DNA of 64,000 nt from an uncultured Eubacteriales bacterium (lineage in GTDB: Bacteria > Bacillota > Clostridia > Oscillospirales > Oscillospiraceae): the NCBI GenBank assembly GCA_900544295.1, contig UQUO01000001.1:1-64000 (forward strand), read 5' to 3'. This document shows, piece by piece, positions 50,451-58,864 of the stretch. The position numbers were made by a program, and so were the translations under genes. Within the stretch, counting starts at the first letter, position 1; every line of letters begins with the position of its first letter. The notes below the pieces were generated by a model, which did not search any database, was not told the origin of the DNA, and worked only from the letters and a program-made list of their open reading frames with translations.

Positions 50451-51254
50451 ATGGGAAAAGTCATTACTGTCTGGGGCAGCCCGGGGAGCGGGAAAAGTAT
50501 GTTTTCCTGCATCCTGGCAAAAGCCCTGACCCGCGACAAGCGGAAAGCCATCATCATCAATGCGGAGATCAGCGTCCCCATGCTCCCGGTCTGGCTGCCG
50601 GAGCAGATCATTCAGACCAATGCCTCGGTGGGGCAGGTCCTGAGCAGCGTAGAGATCGACACCTCTCTGGTGGCAAGCCATGTCACGGTGCTCAAAAGCT
50701 ATCCCTTCATCGGCCTGATGGGTTATTCCGCCGGTGAGAATCCGCTGAGTTATCCGGAAATCAAATACGCCATGGTACTCCAGCTGGTCAACGCCGCCGC
50801 CAGGCTGGTGGATTTCGTCATTCTGGACTGCAGTTCCAACATGACCAATGTGTTCACCCCGGCGGCGATTGAGTCCGGCGATCTGGTCATCCGCCTGCTC
50901 ACCCCCGACCTGAAGGGTGTCAACTACCTGAAAGCCCATCAGCCCCTGCTGGTGGATGGGCGTTTCCATTATGACCGGCACATAACCTTCGCCGGCATGG
51001 CCCGCCCCTTCCACGCTCTGGATGAAATGGGCTATATCATCGGCGGCTTTGACGGCCTTCTTCCCTATGGCAAGGAGATCGACCGCTGCGCCACCGAAGG
51101 AGGGATGTTCCAGGCCATCAAATACTGCAATCCCAAGTACACCGCCTCGCTCAACAAGGTGCTGGACGCTTTGGAGCAGATGGAGCTGGCCGAGCAGGCG
51201 GCAGAGGACGCGGACGACGAGGACGAGTTCGAGGAGGATGACGCCGATGAATAA
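50451..51254 (+). CDS. TadZ/CpaE-like MinD-family ATPase
   Basis: A 267-residue P-loop ATPase: TVWGSPGSGKSMFSCILAKAL at the N terminus (written in part: WGSPGSGKSMF), VDFVILDCSSNMTN near residue 118, and an acidic tail. TadZ/CpaE places the pilus machine at a site in the cell. The start ATG 50451 has GGAG. The stop overlaps the CpaF start by 8 nt. The gene was separated from CpaB by the DUF234 insertion. Confidence 0.8.
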   Translation: MGKVITVWGSPGSGKSMFSCILAKALTRDKRKAIIINAEISVPMLPVWLPEQIIQTNASVGQVLSSVEIDTSLVASHVTVLKSYPFIGLMGYSAGENPLSYPEIKYAMVLQLVNAAARLVDFVILDCSSNMTNVFTPAAIESGDLVIRLLTPDLKGVNYLKAHQPLLVDGRFHYDRHITFAGMARPFHALDEMGYIIGGFDGLLPYGKEIDRCATEGGMFQAIKYCNPKYTASLNKVLDALEQMELAEQAAEDADDEDEFEEDDADE

Positions 51255-52623
51255 TCTCAACGACATATTCTTCGCGCCGGCGGCCAACCAGGACCTGACC
51301 TATGACCAGGTGCTGGAGGATGTGCAGCGGTATTTTGCTGAAAATCACGCCTCCACCATTGCCGAGGCCGGCGAAGGCAACGCCGAGCGGGCCACCACAC
51401 TGCTCAAAGAGCTGATGGTGCAGTATATTGTCAAGCGGAAATACGCCATCGAAGGGCTGACCACCGAGGAACTGTGTGAAAAGCTCTATGAGGATATGGC
51501 CGGGTACTCCTTCCTCAAAAAATGGATCTACAAGCCCGGCATTGAGGAAGTCAACATCAACGCCTACAACGACATCGAAGTGATCGAGGCCGGCGGGCGC
51601 AGCATTAAGATCCCGGATAAGTTTTCCTCCCCGCAGCACGCCATTGATGTGGTGCGCCGTATGCTCAATGCCTGCGGCATGGTCATTGACGACACCATGC
51701 CCAGTGTGGTGGGCTTTCTGGACAAAAACATCCGTATCTCTGTGGATAAGACGCCCATTGTAGACCCGGATGTGGGCATCAACGCCTCCATCCGTATCGT
51801 CAACCAGCAGACAGTCTCCGAACAGAAGCTGCTGGATTCCGGCAGCGCCACCGCCGAGATGCTCCACTTCCTGATGGCCTGCATCCGGTATGGCGTCAGC
51901 GTGTGTATCGCGGGCTCCACCGGCTCCGGCAAGACCACCATCATGGCATGGCTGCTCTCCAATGTACCCAACAACCAGCGCCTTATCACCATTGAGGAAG
52001 GTAGCCGCGAGTTTGATCTGGTCAAGCGGGATGAAAACGGAAATATCTTGAACTCCGTCATCCACCTGCTGACCCGGCCCAGCGAAAATCCGGCGCTGAA
52101 CATCAATCAGGACTTCCTTTTGGAGCGGGTGCTGCGTAAACACCCCAATGTCATCGGCGTCGGCGAGATGCGGTCCGCCGCGGAAAGCCTGTCGGCGGCC
52201 GAAAGTTCCCGCACCGGCCATACCGTCTGTACCACCATCCACTCCAACTCCTGCAACAGCACTTACCGCAGGATGATGACCCTTGCCAAGCGCAAATACA
52301 GCATGGATGACGCCGTACTCATGGAGATCATGGTGGAGGCCTATCCCATCGTGGTGTTTACCAAGCAGCTGGAGGACCGTTCCCGTAAGATCATGGAGAT
52401 TTTGGAGGGTGAGGACTACCGGGACGGGCAGCTCATTTCCCACACGCTCTACAAGTTTGAGGTAGAGGACAATGTGACCGATGAAAAGGGTGAGATCCAT
52501 GTGGTGGGCCATCACAGGAAGGTGGGCCTGATCTCTGATACTTTGAAAAAACGGCTCCTTGACAACGGCATCTCCAATAAAGAGCTGGCGGAGTTCATGG
52601 ACGCCCCGAAGGAGGTGGATTAA
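51247..52623 (+). CDS. CpaF/TadA-like secretion ATPase
   Basis: A 458-residue GspE-superfamily ATPase. Residues about 90-200 form the N-terminal domain (GIEEVNINAYNDIEVIE); Walker A GSTGSGKTTIMA near 224; Walker B-type acidic VIGVGEMRSAAE near 305; and the His box SRTGHTVCTTIHSNS near 325. It drives pilus assembly with TadB/TadC. Start overlaps tadZ and has GAGGAGG. Confidence 0.92.
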   Translation: MNNLNDIFFAPAANQDLTYDQVLEDVQRYFAENHASTIAEAGEGNAERATTLLKELMVQYIVKRKYAIEGLTTEELCEKLYEDMAGYSFLKKWIYKPGIEEVNINAYNDIEVIEAGGRSIKIPDKFSSPQHAIDVVRRMLNACGMVIDDTMPSVVGFLDKNIRISVDKTPIVDPDVGINASIRIVNQQTVSEQKLLDSGSATAEMLHFLMACIRYGVSVCIAGSTGSGKTTIMAWLLSNVPNNQRLITIEEGSREFDLVKRDENGNILNSVIHLLTRPSENPALNINQDFLLERVLRKHPNVIGVGEMRSAAESLSAAESSRTGHTVCTTIHSNSCNSTYRRMMTLAKRKYSMDDAVLMEIMVEAYPIVVFTKQLEDRSRKIMEILEGEDYRDGQLISHTLYKFEVEDNVTDEKGEIHVVGHHRKVGLISDTLKKRLLDNGISNKELAEFMDAPKEVD

Positions 52624-52626
52624 AGG

Positions 52627-53559
52627 TTGCAGTGGATCTACATAATTTGCTTTGCGCTGATCAGCGCGGGCCTCCTGGCTCTGTTTGGCGTGCGGCCAGG
52701 TGATTTCATCGACGCCCTGTTCCGCTCCCGCCGCAAAGCGGCCACCCTCTCCGACGAACTCAATGTCCTGATGGGCACACCCGCCAAGGGCTTCTTCAAC
52801 CAGGACTATGAGCTGAAGCAGATTTTAAAAGGCACCGGCCGCGCCGACCGCTATGAAGCGGTCAAACGGCTGTCGCTGATCCTGTTTGCGGTGGGCGCTG
52901 TGCTGGCGCTGCTCATCAACAATGTGTATATGGTGCCGATCCTGGGCATTGGCTTTTCACTGGCCCCCATCTGGTATCTGCGAAGCACAGCCGCCAGCTA
53001 CAAGAAGCATCTGAATGAGGAACTGGAGACCGCTATCTCCATCATCACCACCTCCTACCTTCGCACGGAGGACCTGATCCGGGCAGTCAAGGAAAACCTG
53101 CCCTACATCAATGAGCCGGTGAAGGCCAACTTCGAGGCGTTTGTGTACGAGGCGGAATTGATCAATGCCAACCTGACCAGCGCCATCAACTCGCTGAAGA
53201 TGAAGGTCCCCAACCGGGTATTTCATGAGTGGTGCAACATCCTCATTCAGTGCCAGTCTGACCGCTCCATGAAAAACACGCTGCCCACCATCGCCCAGAA
53301 GTTCAGCGATGTGCGTGTGGTACAGTCTGAACTGGAAGCCATGATGCAGGGGCCGCGCCGTGAGGCCATCACGATGATGTTCCTGGTGATCGCCAATGTG
53401 CCGCTGCTTTACTTCCTCAATGAAGACTGGTTCCATACGCTCATCTTCACCACACCCGGTAAAATTGCCCTGGCGATCTGCGCGGCCATCATTCTCTTCG
53501 CCCTGACGCAGATCATGAAGCTGAGCAAGCCCATTGAATACGGAGGTGACGGCGCATGA
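52627..53559 (+). CDS. TadB-like pilus platform protein
   Basis: A 310-residue inner membrane protein with three hydrophobic regions (residues 1-20, about 82-115, and the end) and a GspF/T2SSF-like domain (EELETAISIITTSYLRTEDLI near 140). It starts at TTG 52627, 3 nt after the cpaF stop, with GGAGG about 11 nt before. Pairs with TadC. Confidence 0.87.
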   Translation: MQWIYIICFALISAGLLALFGVRPGDFIDALFRSRRKAATLSDELNVLMGTPAKGFFNQDYELKQILKGTGRADRYEAVKRLSLILFAVGAVLALLINNVYMVPILGIGFSLAPIWYLRSTAASYKKHLNEELETAISIITTSYLRTEDLIRAVKENLPYINEPVKANFEAFVYEAELINANLTSAINSLKMKVPNRVFHEWCNILIQCQSDRSMKNTLPTIAQKFSDVRVVQSELEAMMQGPRREAITMMFLVIANVPLLYFLNEDWFHTLIFTTPGKIALAICAAIILFALTQIMKLSKPIEYGGDGA

Positions 53560-54434
53560 CCCTTTTGGCACTTGTGGCGATCATCTTCTTTGGTTTTGCC
53601 ACCTACACCCTGACCTGCGCCTTTGTGGATATTCCCACAAAGAAGACCTCCCGCATGATGATGCTGGCCCGTAAGCAGCAGGGCGTAAAGGCCGAGAAAC
53701 TGCTGGATGTCTACATCACTAAAATCGCCGGACTGATCGCCCCGTATCTGAAGCTGGATAAGCTCAAGCGGAACAAGCTGCAGCGGGCGCTGGATATTGC
53801 CGGCCTGGAGCTGACGCCGGAGATCTACACAGCCCGGGCTTGGGTCACAGCAGGCGCTGTCGGTCTCTGCTCTATCCTGATGGTGTTTCTGGTGCCGCTG
53901 ATGGTTCCCGTGCTGATCGGTCTTGCGGTGGCGCTGTGGTTCTCAACTTATTACAGCGTCTTTGATTTTGTCAAGAAGCGGCGAAAGATCATTGAAAGCG
54001 AGATCCCCCGGTTTGCACTGACCATTGGGCAGAACCTGGAGAATGACCGGGATGTGTTGAAAATCCTGACCTCTTACCGCCGGGTAGCGGGCAAGGACTT
54101 CGGCGCGGAACTGGACCAGACCATTGCCGACATGAAAACCGGCAACTATGAGAATGCCCTGATCCGTTTTGAAACCCGCATTGGCAGCCCCATGCTGTCC
54201 GATGTGATCCGCGGCCTGATTGGCGTGCTTCGCGGCGATGACCAGCGGATGTACTTCAAGATGATCTGCTTTGATATGAGGCAGATCGAGCAGAACAATC
54301 TGAAAAAAGAAGCAGCCAAGCGCCCCAAGAAGATCCAGCGTTACTCCATGATGATGCTCATTTGCATTATGATCATCTATCTGGTGGTCCTCTGCACCGA
54401 GGTCATGAGTTCCCTGGGCGCTTTCTTCGGCTGA
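53556..54434 (+). CDS. TadC-like pilus platform protein
   Basis: A 292-residue membrane protein with an N-terminal helix, a two-helix region near 98-130, a T2SSF-like cytosolic domain (FALTIGQNLENDRDVLKILT, near 150) and a C-terminal helix. The start overlaps the tadB stop as ATGA. It completes the ATPase-platform unit. Confidence 0.87.
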   Translation: MTLLALVAIIFFGFATYTLTCAFVDIPTKKTSRMMMLARKQQGVKAEKLLDVYITKIAGLIAPYLKLDKLKRNKLQRALDIAGLELTPEIYTARAWVTAGAVGLCSILMVFLVPLMVPVLIGLAVALWFSTYYSVFDFVKKRRKIIESEIPRFALTIGQNLENDRDVLKILTSYRRVAGKDFGAELDQTIADMKTGNYENALIRFETRIGSPMLSDVIRGLIGVLRGDDQRMYFKMICFDMRQIEQNNLKKEAAKRPKKIQRYSMMMLICIMIIYLVVLCTEVMSSLGAFFG

Positions 54435-54631
54435 CAGGTATCCGCCCACGCCTCTGGTGTGGGCTTTCCATATACCCGCTCCTACCCGGGGCGAATCTAC
54501 GATGGAGGTGATGTTTTGTACCGCAGTGGGTTCCCATAGCAGCCGCTATGCCGGCTGCCTTCCATCCATTTCCCCAGGGCCGGCCTGCTCTCAGGCCGGC
54601 CCTGAACCTACCGTCTGAACAGGAGAAATCC
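54435..54631 (+). other. Non-coding stretch between tadC and the small basic gene
   Basis: Holds a Shine-Dalgarno GGAGGTG at 54504 followed by a 35-codon ATG frame (54511-54618) and a 7-codon TTG frame; neither looks like a protein family. A GC-rich inverted repeat with GGCCGGCC-like arms lies at about 54578-54600. It may be a decayed small gene. Confidence 0.4.
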
Positions 54632-54778
54632 ATGTCGAAGAAAAAATATATTCCGCCTGACGGCGAAGATGGGCGGCGGCGCCGGTTCCGGTGGCTTTTG
54701 CGCCAGAAGCCGAAAGCGTATCCGGACAGGCCCCGCTCCAACAAAAACAGCCTGCTCAAGCCTATCCGCCGGTCCTGA
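54632..54778 (+). CDS. Small basic protein of the Tad operon
   Basis: A 48-residue, strongly basic protein (KKKYIPPDGEDGRRRRFRWL, then KPKAYPD and a basic end) with AGGAG 6 nt before the ATG. There is no membrane segment. It sits between tadC and the pilin gene, which is 51 nt away. Function unknown. Its existence rests on the good ribosome site and position. Confidence 0.5.
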   Translation: MSKKKYIPPDGEDGRRRRFRWLLRQKPKAYPDRPRSNKNSLLKPIRRS

Positions 54779-54829
54779 CCGGCCATAACCATACCAAAAT
54801 CCAATATCACATTTACAGGAGGTATTTCC

Positions 54830-55060
54830 ATGAAGAAGTTTACCAGCTGCATCCGCAGCAAAGCGAACGGCCTCGCGCTTCGGGCCCGTATGGCGCTCTC
54901 CAACCAGCGCGGCGATTTCTACATCTCTGATGCGGTCAAAATCATCATCGCCGTTGTGCTGGGCGCCCTGCTGCTGGCGGCCCTGACCCTCATCTTCAAC
55001 GATACGGTCATCCCCCGGATCACGCAGGAGATCGAGGGCCTGTTTGGCGCGGCCAACTAA
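54830..55060 (+). CDS. Flp-like pilin of the Tad operon
   Basis: A 76-residue protein: basic N terminus with RMALSNQRGDFYISDAVKI (a Gly-Asp/Glu cleavage context before the hydrophobic part) and one helix (IIIAVVLGALLLAALTLIF) then a short polar end. Size and layout fit Flp/type IVc pilins, likely the major subunit. CAGGAGG precedes the ATG, implying high translation. It is the last gene before the operon terminator. A stop-anchored tyrosine, common in Flp pilins near the helix, is present only before the helix. Confidence 0.72.
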   Translation: MKKFTSCIRSKANGLALRARMALSNQRGDFYISDAVKIIIAVVLGALLLAALTLIFNDTVIPRITQEIEGLFGAAN

Positions 55061-55084
55061 GGGCTTGTTCGCTTAAATGCCGTC

Positions 55085-55130
55085 AGCGGGGATCAGCTTG
55101 TGGACATCTGCAGCTGGTCCCCGCTTTTTT
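55085..55130 (+). terminator. Terminator of the Tad operon
   Basis: AGCGGGGATCAGC (55085-55097) pairs with GCTGGTCCCCGCT (55113-55125), one G-T pair, followed by T6. It lies 25 nt after the pilin stop. Confidence 0.85.
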
Positions 55131-55163
55131 ATTTTCTCAAAAAACGACTATTGGAGGTAGAGG

Positions 55164-55511
55164 ATGAAAACATCCTGCAAATTTTATTCCTTTCTGCGGG
55201 CCGTCCGTGGGAACTGGCGCAATGCCATCTTTGTCAGCTGTGGCTGCGATGCCTGTATGTATGGCCGGGAGAAGCCCTGTTCCGGATTCCTGCTGACAGT
55301 GGATGAGTGCGGGCAGGTCATGCTTCTGCCTGCGGAAACCATCCATGAACTGACTGGTGAGGAAGTAGAGCCCGCCGAGTGCAGTGCCGTTCTGTCGCAC
55401 CGCTCTTTTGACGCCGCTTTTTCCAAGTACATCGAATGGCATACGCCGGACCCTTCCGCATGTACGCTCAGGCAGCTTTGTCTGGACCTCAGCTGCAGCC
55501 AGAACAGCTGA
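55164..55511 (+). CDS. Cys-rich small protein, unknown function
   Basis: A 115-residue cytosolic protein with several Cys (SCGCDACMYGREKPCSG near residue 25), and a C-terminal HTPDPSACTLRQLCLDL. The spacing could hold a metal, but no known finger type fits. It has GGAGG upstream of ATG 55164. It opens a run of small plus-strand genes after the Tad operon. Confidence 0.6.
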   Translation: MKTSCKFYSFLRAVRGNWRNAIFVSCGCDACMYGREKPCSGFLLTVDECGQVMLLPAETIHELTGEEVEPAECSAVLSHRSFDAAFSKYIEWHTPDPSACTLRQLCLDLSCSQNS

Positions 55512-55571
55512 TTTTTACACAGAAAGACGCCATCGCGCCGCCTTTGGCGCGTCTTTGGAGGTGATGATTTT

Positions 55572-55988
55572 ATGATGAAGCAAAAACCGATCAAATGTCC
55601 TTATTGCCATGCCAATGCCTCCCTCCGTCCGGCCAGCGTGGTTTACGGCTTGAACCGCCGATCCCAGGGGAAATTTCTCTATCTCTGCGACCGCTGGCCC
55701 GCCTGCGATGCCTATGTGAGCGCCCATGACAGGACGCACCGGCCTATGGGCACTTTGGCAAATGGAGATCTCCGGCACAAGCGCATTTTGGCGCACCGGG
55801 CATTGGAGCAGCTGCGGCAGAGCCGGCACATGGAAAAATGGGAGGTCTACATCTGGCTCCAGGCGAAGCTGGGGCTGGATGAACGGCAGGCCCATATCGG
55901 CCAGTTTTCCGAATGGATGTGCGATGAGGTCGTCCGCCTCTGCAGGCAGGCCTCAGCTCCTCTTGCCGCCGGACAGGCGGCAGCCTGA
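55572..55988 (+). CDS. Zinc-finger protein (DUF3268-like)
   Basis: A 138-residue protein. The N-terminal half is a zinc ribbon: IKCPYCHANASLRP, then FLYLCDRWPACDAYVSAH, as in the DUF3268 family of phage and plasmid proteins. The C-terminal half is helical with WEVYIWLQAKLGL. It is probably nucleic-acid binding. GGAGGTGATGATT precedes the start. Confidence 0.75.
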   Translation: MMKQKPIKCPYCHANASLRPASVVYGLNRRSQGKFLYLCDRWPACDAYVSAHDRTHRPMGTLANGDLRHKRILAHRALEQLRQSRHMEKWEVYIWLQAKLGLDERQAHIGQFSEWMCDEVVRLCRQASAPLAAGQAAA

Positions 55989-56002
55989 CGGGAGGTGAGC
56001 AA

Positions 56003-56578
56003 ATGACCAGCCTGACGAAACAGCAGCAGGAACTCGTTGCTCAAAACCTGCCGGTGGTACATTGGGTGATCTGCGACTATATCCATGTGAATCCGACTAT
56101 CTGCGGCCTGGAGTACAGCGATCTGTTCCAGGAGGGGTGCGTCTGGCTCTGCAAAGCCGCGGCCACCTATGAGGACGATGGGCGGGCACAGTTTGCCACC
56201 TACGCCAAAACGGTCGTAAAGAATGGGCTTCTGTCCTATTGCCGGACGATCTGCAACAGGGGCAAGATATTCAGCCGGCTCATTATTGGGGAGCATGGGG
56301 AACTGGCCGCCGACGGCGAGGCCCTGGAACCGCAGACCGATGCTTTTGACGCCCAGGTGTCCCTGATGGAAACGCTGTCGCTTCTGGAGGCCAGCAAGCA
56401 GGATTATGACGGTGTGGCCCGGCTTGGGATTGAGGCTCTGGCACTCAAGCTTCAGGGAATGCGGGTCACGGATATTGCGGAACTCTACCAGGTGCCGCCC
56501 TCCCATGTGGGTGCATGGATCTCGCGCTCAGCAGCCAAGCTGCGCAGCGACCCCCGCTTTCTGGCAAGCCTGCTTTGA
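56003..56578 (+). CDS. Sigma-70-like regulator of the element
   Basis: A 191-residue protein shaped like a small sigma factor: LEYSDLFQEGCVWLCKAA near residue 36 is a region 2-type core (sigma-70 EYxDLxQEG), ATYAKTVVKNGLLSYCR follows, and the C-terminal part (RVTDIAELYQVPPSHVGAWI) is a region 4-type helix-turn-helix. It may direct RNA polymerase to element promoters. The start has GGAGGTG. Confidence 0.78.
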   Translation: MTSLTKQQQELVAQNLPVVHWVICDYIHVNPTICGLEYSDLFQEGCVWLCKAAATYEDDGRAQFATYAKTVVKNGLLSYCRTICNRGKIFSRLIIGEHGELAADGEALEPQTDAFDAQVSLMETLSLLEASKQDYDGVARLGIEALALKLQGMRVTDIAELYQVPPSHVGAWISRSAAKLRSDPRFLASLL

Positions 56579-56636
56579 ATTTGTTGAAAACCACGGCCTT
56601 CCCGCAGTAAAGGATATATAAAGGAGGCATTGATCA

Positions 56637-57338
56637 ATGGAACAGAAAACCTTATATACTGCAATCGGCCGTCTGGAGCGGGAAACAAATGGCTGCGGCC
56701 GATCCTGCCCTGTCATCCGCCTTGGCGGTCAGCCCTATATGGTGGATATGCAGGAGCTGGTCGTCTGGACTGCCCTGAATTGGCGGATCTCCAAATGGGA
56801 GGATATTTCTTTTCAGTGCGATAAGCTGGCTTCATCTATGGGCGGTGCTGTCAGCCGGCCCTGGGATGCCTGCGTGAACCGCCTGCTTACCCGCGGCCTG
56901 CTGGTTTCCGGCTGCGGGGAGACCGAATACGATGCGCTGTATGATCTGTTGAGTTCCCTGGGTATCATCCCCACCAGCGGCTCTGCCTTGGTGCGCGGCG
57001 TATCGTTTATGAAGCTGGTATTCAGCCGTCGGGTTTCAGTCAGGCAGGCGCTGAAGCTGTTTCGCAAAGACCGCCGGACCGACTATGAATCCCGCGTCAT
57101 GCGGCTTTCCCGGCAGGCCCTGCTTTCCACTGCGGAGATCATCAAATGTGTGGAGCAGGATGTCTTCTCCCTCCCCAGCGAGCGGGTCCTGATGGAGAAG
57201 GTGTACGGCGACAGCGAAACCACCTGCCAGAATATCGCCAGCCTGATGAAGAACAGCCGGAGCAGCCAGGCGGTAACGCTGGCCGTTGCCAACCTGTATC
57301 TGCGCCAGCAAATCATTTTTGAAAGGATCAGTACATGA
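56637..57338 (+). CDS. Conserved element protein, unknown function
   Basis: A 233-residue helical protein. Residues about 40-90 may form a winged helix (NWRISKWEDISFQCDKLASS then VSRPWDACVNRLLTRGLLVS), near a type seen in regulators. No membrane or catalytic motif. ATG 56637 has AGGAGG. Its 3' end overlaps the next gene by 4 nt (ATGA). Confidence 0.6.
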   Translation: MEQKTLYTAIGRLERETNGCGRSCPVIRLGGQPYMVDMQELVVWTALNWRISKWEDISFQCDKLASSMGGAVSRPWDACVNRLLTRGLLVSGCGETEYDALYDLLSSLGIIPTSGSALVRGVSFMKLVFSRRVSVRQALKLFRKDRRTDYESRVMRLSRQALLSTAEIIKCVEQDVFSLPSERVLMEKVYGDSETTCQNIASLMKNSRSSQAVTLAVANLYLRQQIIFERIST

Positions 57339-57838
57339 AATACCAATGGAGCCAATTTCCCTTTGTCCTGCGGCGCAAGATCCTGCTGACATTCCTGGCC
57401 GGGATCGCCAGCATAGCAGTCAGCCTTGTGATCTTCACTGTCACCGCAGACCGCATCCTTCTGGTGCTGGGTGGACTTATTTTTGCCGCTTCTCTGGTGC
57501 TGGGCAGCAGCCTATGGCGCACCGCCGCCCGGGGCCAGTACGAAGTGGTAGAAGGGATCTGCGCCGGCGTCAGCACCCCTATGCTGCGTCGTTACCGCAA
57601 GATCCAGCTGATTGATGAACAGGGTGCGGAGCGCACCTTGCTGTTGAGCAAAACTGCCAAGTTCCAGATCGGCGCCCGCTACCGCTTTTATTTTCAAAAA
57701 GGGAGCCGGCCTGCCGTCGGAAACGACTATCTGGACACCGCTCTCTCCACCAACAGTTTCCTTGGATATGAGGCGCTGGAAGACGCAGCCTCCTGTGATG
57801 AAGATATGGAAAGCAGGGAGCAAACACCCCATGAGTAA
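57335..57838 (+). CDS. Small membrane protein, unknown function
   Basis: A 167-residue protein with two N-terminal helices (residues about 15-37 and 42-60) and a basic beta-rich cytosolic domain (YRKIQLIDEQGAERTLLLSK). No family recognised. It is coupled to the upstream gene by the ATGA overlap. Confidence 0.6.
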   Translation: MKYQWSQFPFVLRRKILLTFLAGIASIAVSLVIFTVTADRILLVLGGLIFAASLVLGSSLWRTAARGQYEVVEGICAGVSTPMLRRYRKIQLIDEQGAERTLLLSKTAKFQIGARYRFYFQKGSRPAVGNDYLDTALSTNSFLGYEALEDAASCDEDMESREQTPHE

Positions 57839-57840
57839 GA

Positions 57841-57886
57841 AAAAGGGATACGGCACCAAAGTCATAGCTTCAGTGCCGTATCCCTT
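57841..57886 (+). terminator. Terminator after the small membrane protein
   Basis: A perfect 15-bp stem AAAGGGATACGGCAC/GTGCCGTATCCCTTT (57841-57855/57872-57886), then ATTTTT. It begins 3 nt after the stop codon. Confidence 0.85.
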
Positions 57887-57984
57887 TATTTTTGACAGTC
57901 TTATAAAAAAGCAAATGACCTTGCAGAAAATTGATTCCTTTCTCCTATTTAATAGGCGGAATACTTAAAAGGAGGTCCACCCCA

Positions 57985-58590
57985 ATGTATAAGCCCCACA
58001 CCATTGAGCAATACAAGATCCAGCGTTTTCTGGACGAAACCTTTGCGATGGAGCATTTTCTGGTCTCACCGCTGTCCCGCACCTCGCTCTTGCTGGAGGA
58101 TGAAGCCGGCGAGCAGCTTGCTTTCGGCTTTTCGGATGACGAAGTGCGTGAGATCCCGCTCCCGCCGCCGGCCGCCCCGGAAGAAATCAAAGATTTCATC
58201 CGGCGTTTTCGGGCCCTCAATCCCAAACCGCGTCTGCGTACCTTTGAAGATATTACCCGCTGGTGGCTGGGTCACCCCAATCCTCTGACCTACCAGCAGG
58301 CCCTTGGGCTGTCGGACGAGCTCTACCGCCATTTTCTTTCCCACCCCATGATCGACGAGGAAGACGCTTATCGGCTGGCTTCTTCCGGGCTTGTCAGTGA
58401 AGATGATTACCGGGATATTCAGCTCTGGTATCTCGATGGCAACACCATCTCCCACTGGCTCGGCCCCTTCGGCGTGGATGGGACAGGCAATCTCTATCGT
58501 CTGATATTCAGCTACGGGACGCCGGCAGCCCGAGCACTCAAATTCTATCTGCTGGATGATTACTACCGCGACATGAACCATATATTGTGA
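57985..58590 (+). CDS. Conserved element protein, unknown function
   Basis: A 201-residue cytosolic protein with a conserved-looking core (EDITRWWLGHPNPLTYQQAL near 95; DEEDAYRLASSGLVSEDDYR near 128). No known motif. ATG 57985 has GGAGG at ideal distance. It stands alone between two terminators or promoters. Confidence 0.6.
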   Translation: MYKPHTIEQYKIQRFLDETFAMEHFLVSPLSRTSLLLEDEAGEQLAFGFSDDEVREIPLPPPAAPEEIKDFIRRFRALNPKPRLRTFEDITRWWLGHPNPLTYQQALGLSDELYRHFLSHPMIDEEDAYRLASSGLVSEDDYRDIQLWYLDGNTISHWLGPFGVDGTGNLYRLIFSYGTPAARALKFYLLDDYYRDMNHIL

Positions 58591-58629
58591 TTCGCCTCGC
58601 CAAAATATCTATATATAGTATAATACTGC

Positions 58630-58658
58630 TTGACAAACACAAGATATAGTGCTACACT
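58630..58658 (+). promoter_or_regulatory. Promoter of the SSB leader
   Basis: Consensus TTGACA (58630-58635), 17-nt spacer, TACACT (58653-58658). It lies about 207 nt before the SSB start, so the leader is long. Confidence 0.78.
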
Positions 58659-58769
58659 TATCTTGTAATTGATTTTTGTGCGTTTCCCCTTGTGGGATAC
58701 AGACTTAGCTTCTGTACCGCAGATTAAATATCTGCATTGCACACGCAGTCAAGGTTGTATGCTGTATCA

Positions 58770-58823
58770 AGTGTCAGTGGTATTGCCGCGCCCTTTCAGG
58801 GCTGGTATCTGCTGGCACTTTTT
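58770..58823 (+). terminator. Leader attenuator before the SSB gene
   Basis: AGTGTCAG (58770-58777) pairs with CTGGCACT (58812-58819, one G-U), with inner GCCCT/AGGGC (58790-58794/58798-58802), followed by T5. About 105 nt from the promoter start and 42 nt before the gene; it should stop most transcripts unless regulated. Confidence 0.68.
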
Positions 58824-58864
58824 ATATATAGATATTAACGCCAGAGGCGAAGAAAGGAAGTGTT

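Noticed and set aside
54511..54618. 35-codon frame after GGAGGTG between tadC and the small basic gene
   Set aside because: The start is too close to the Shine-Dalgarno, and the peptide resembles no family; kept only as a note in the gap entry.
57831..57968. 45-codon frame after the small membrane protein
   Set aside because: Its first 19 codons are the terminator stem-loop and its start overlaps the previous stop without a separate ribosome site.
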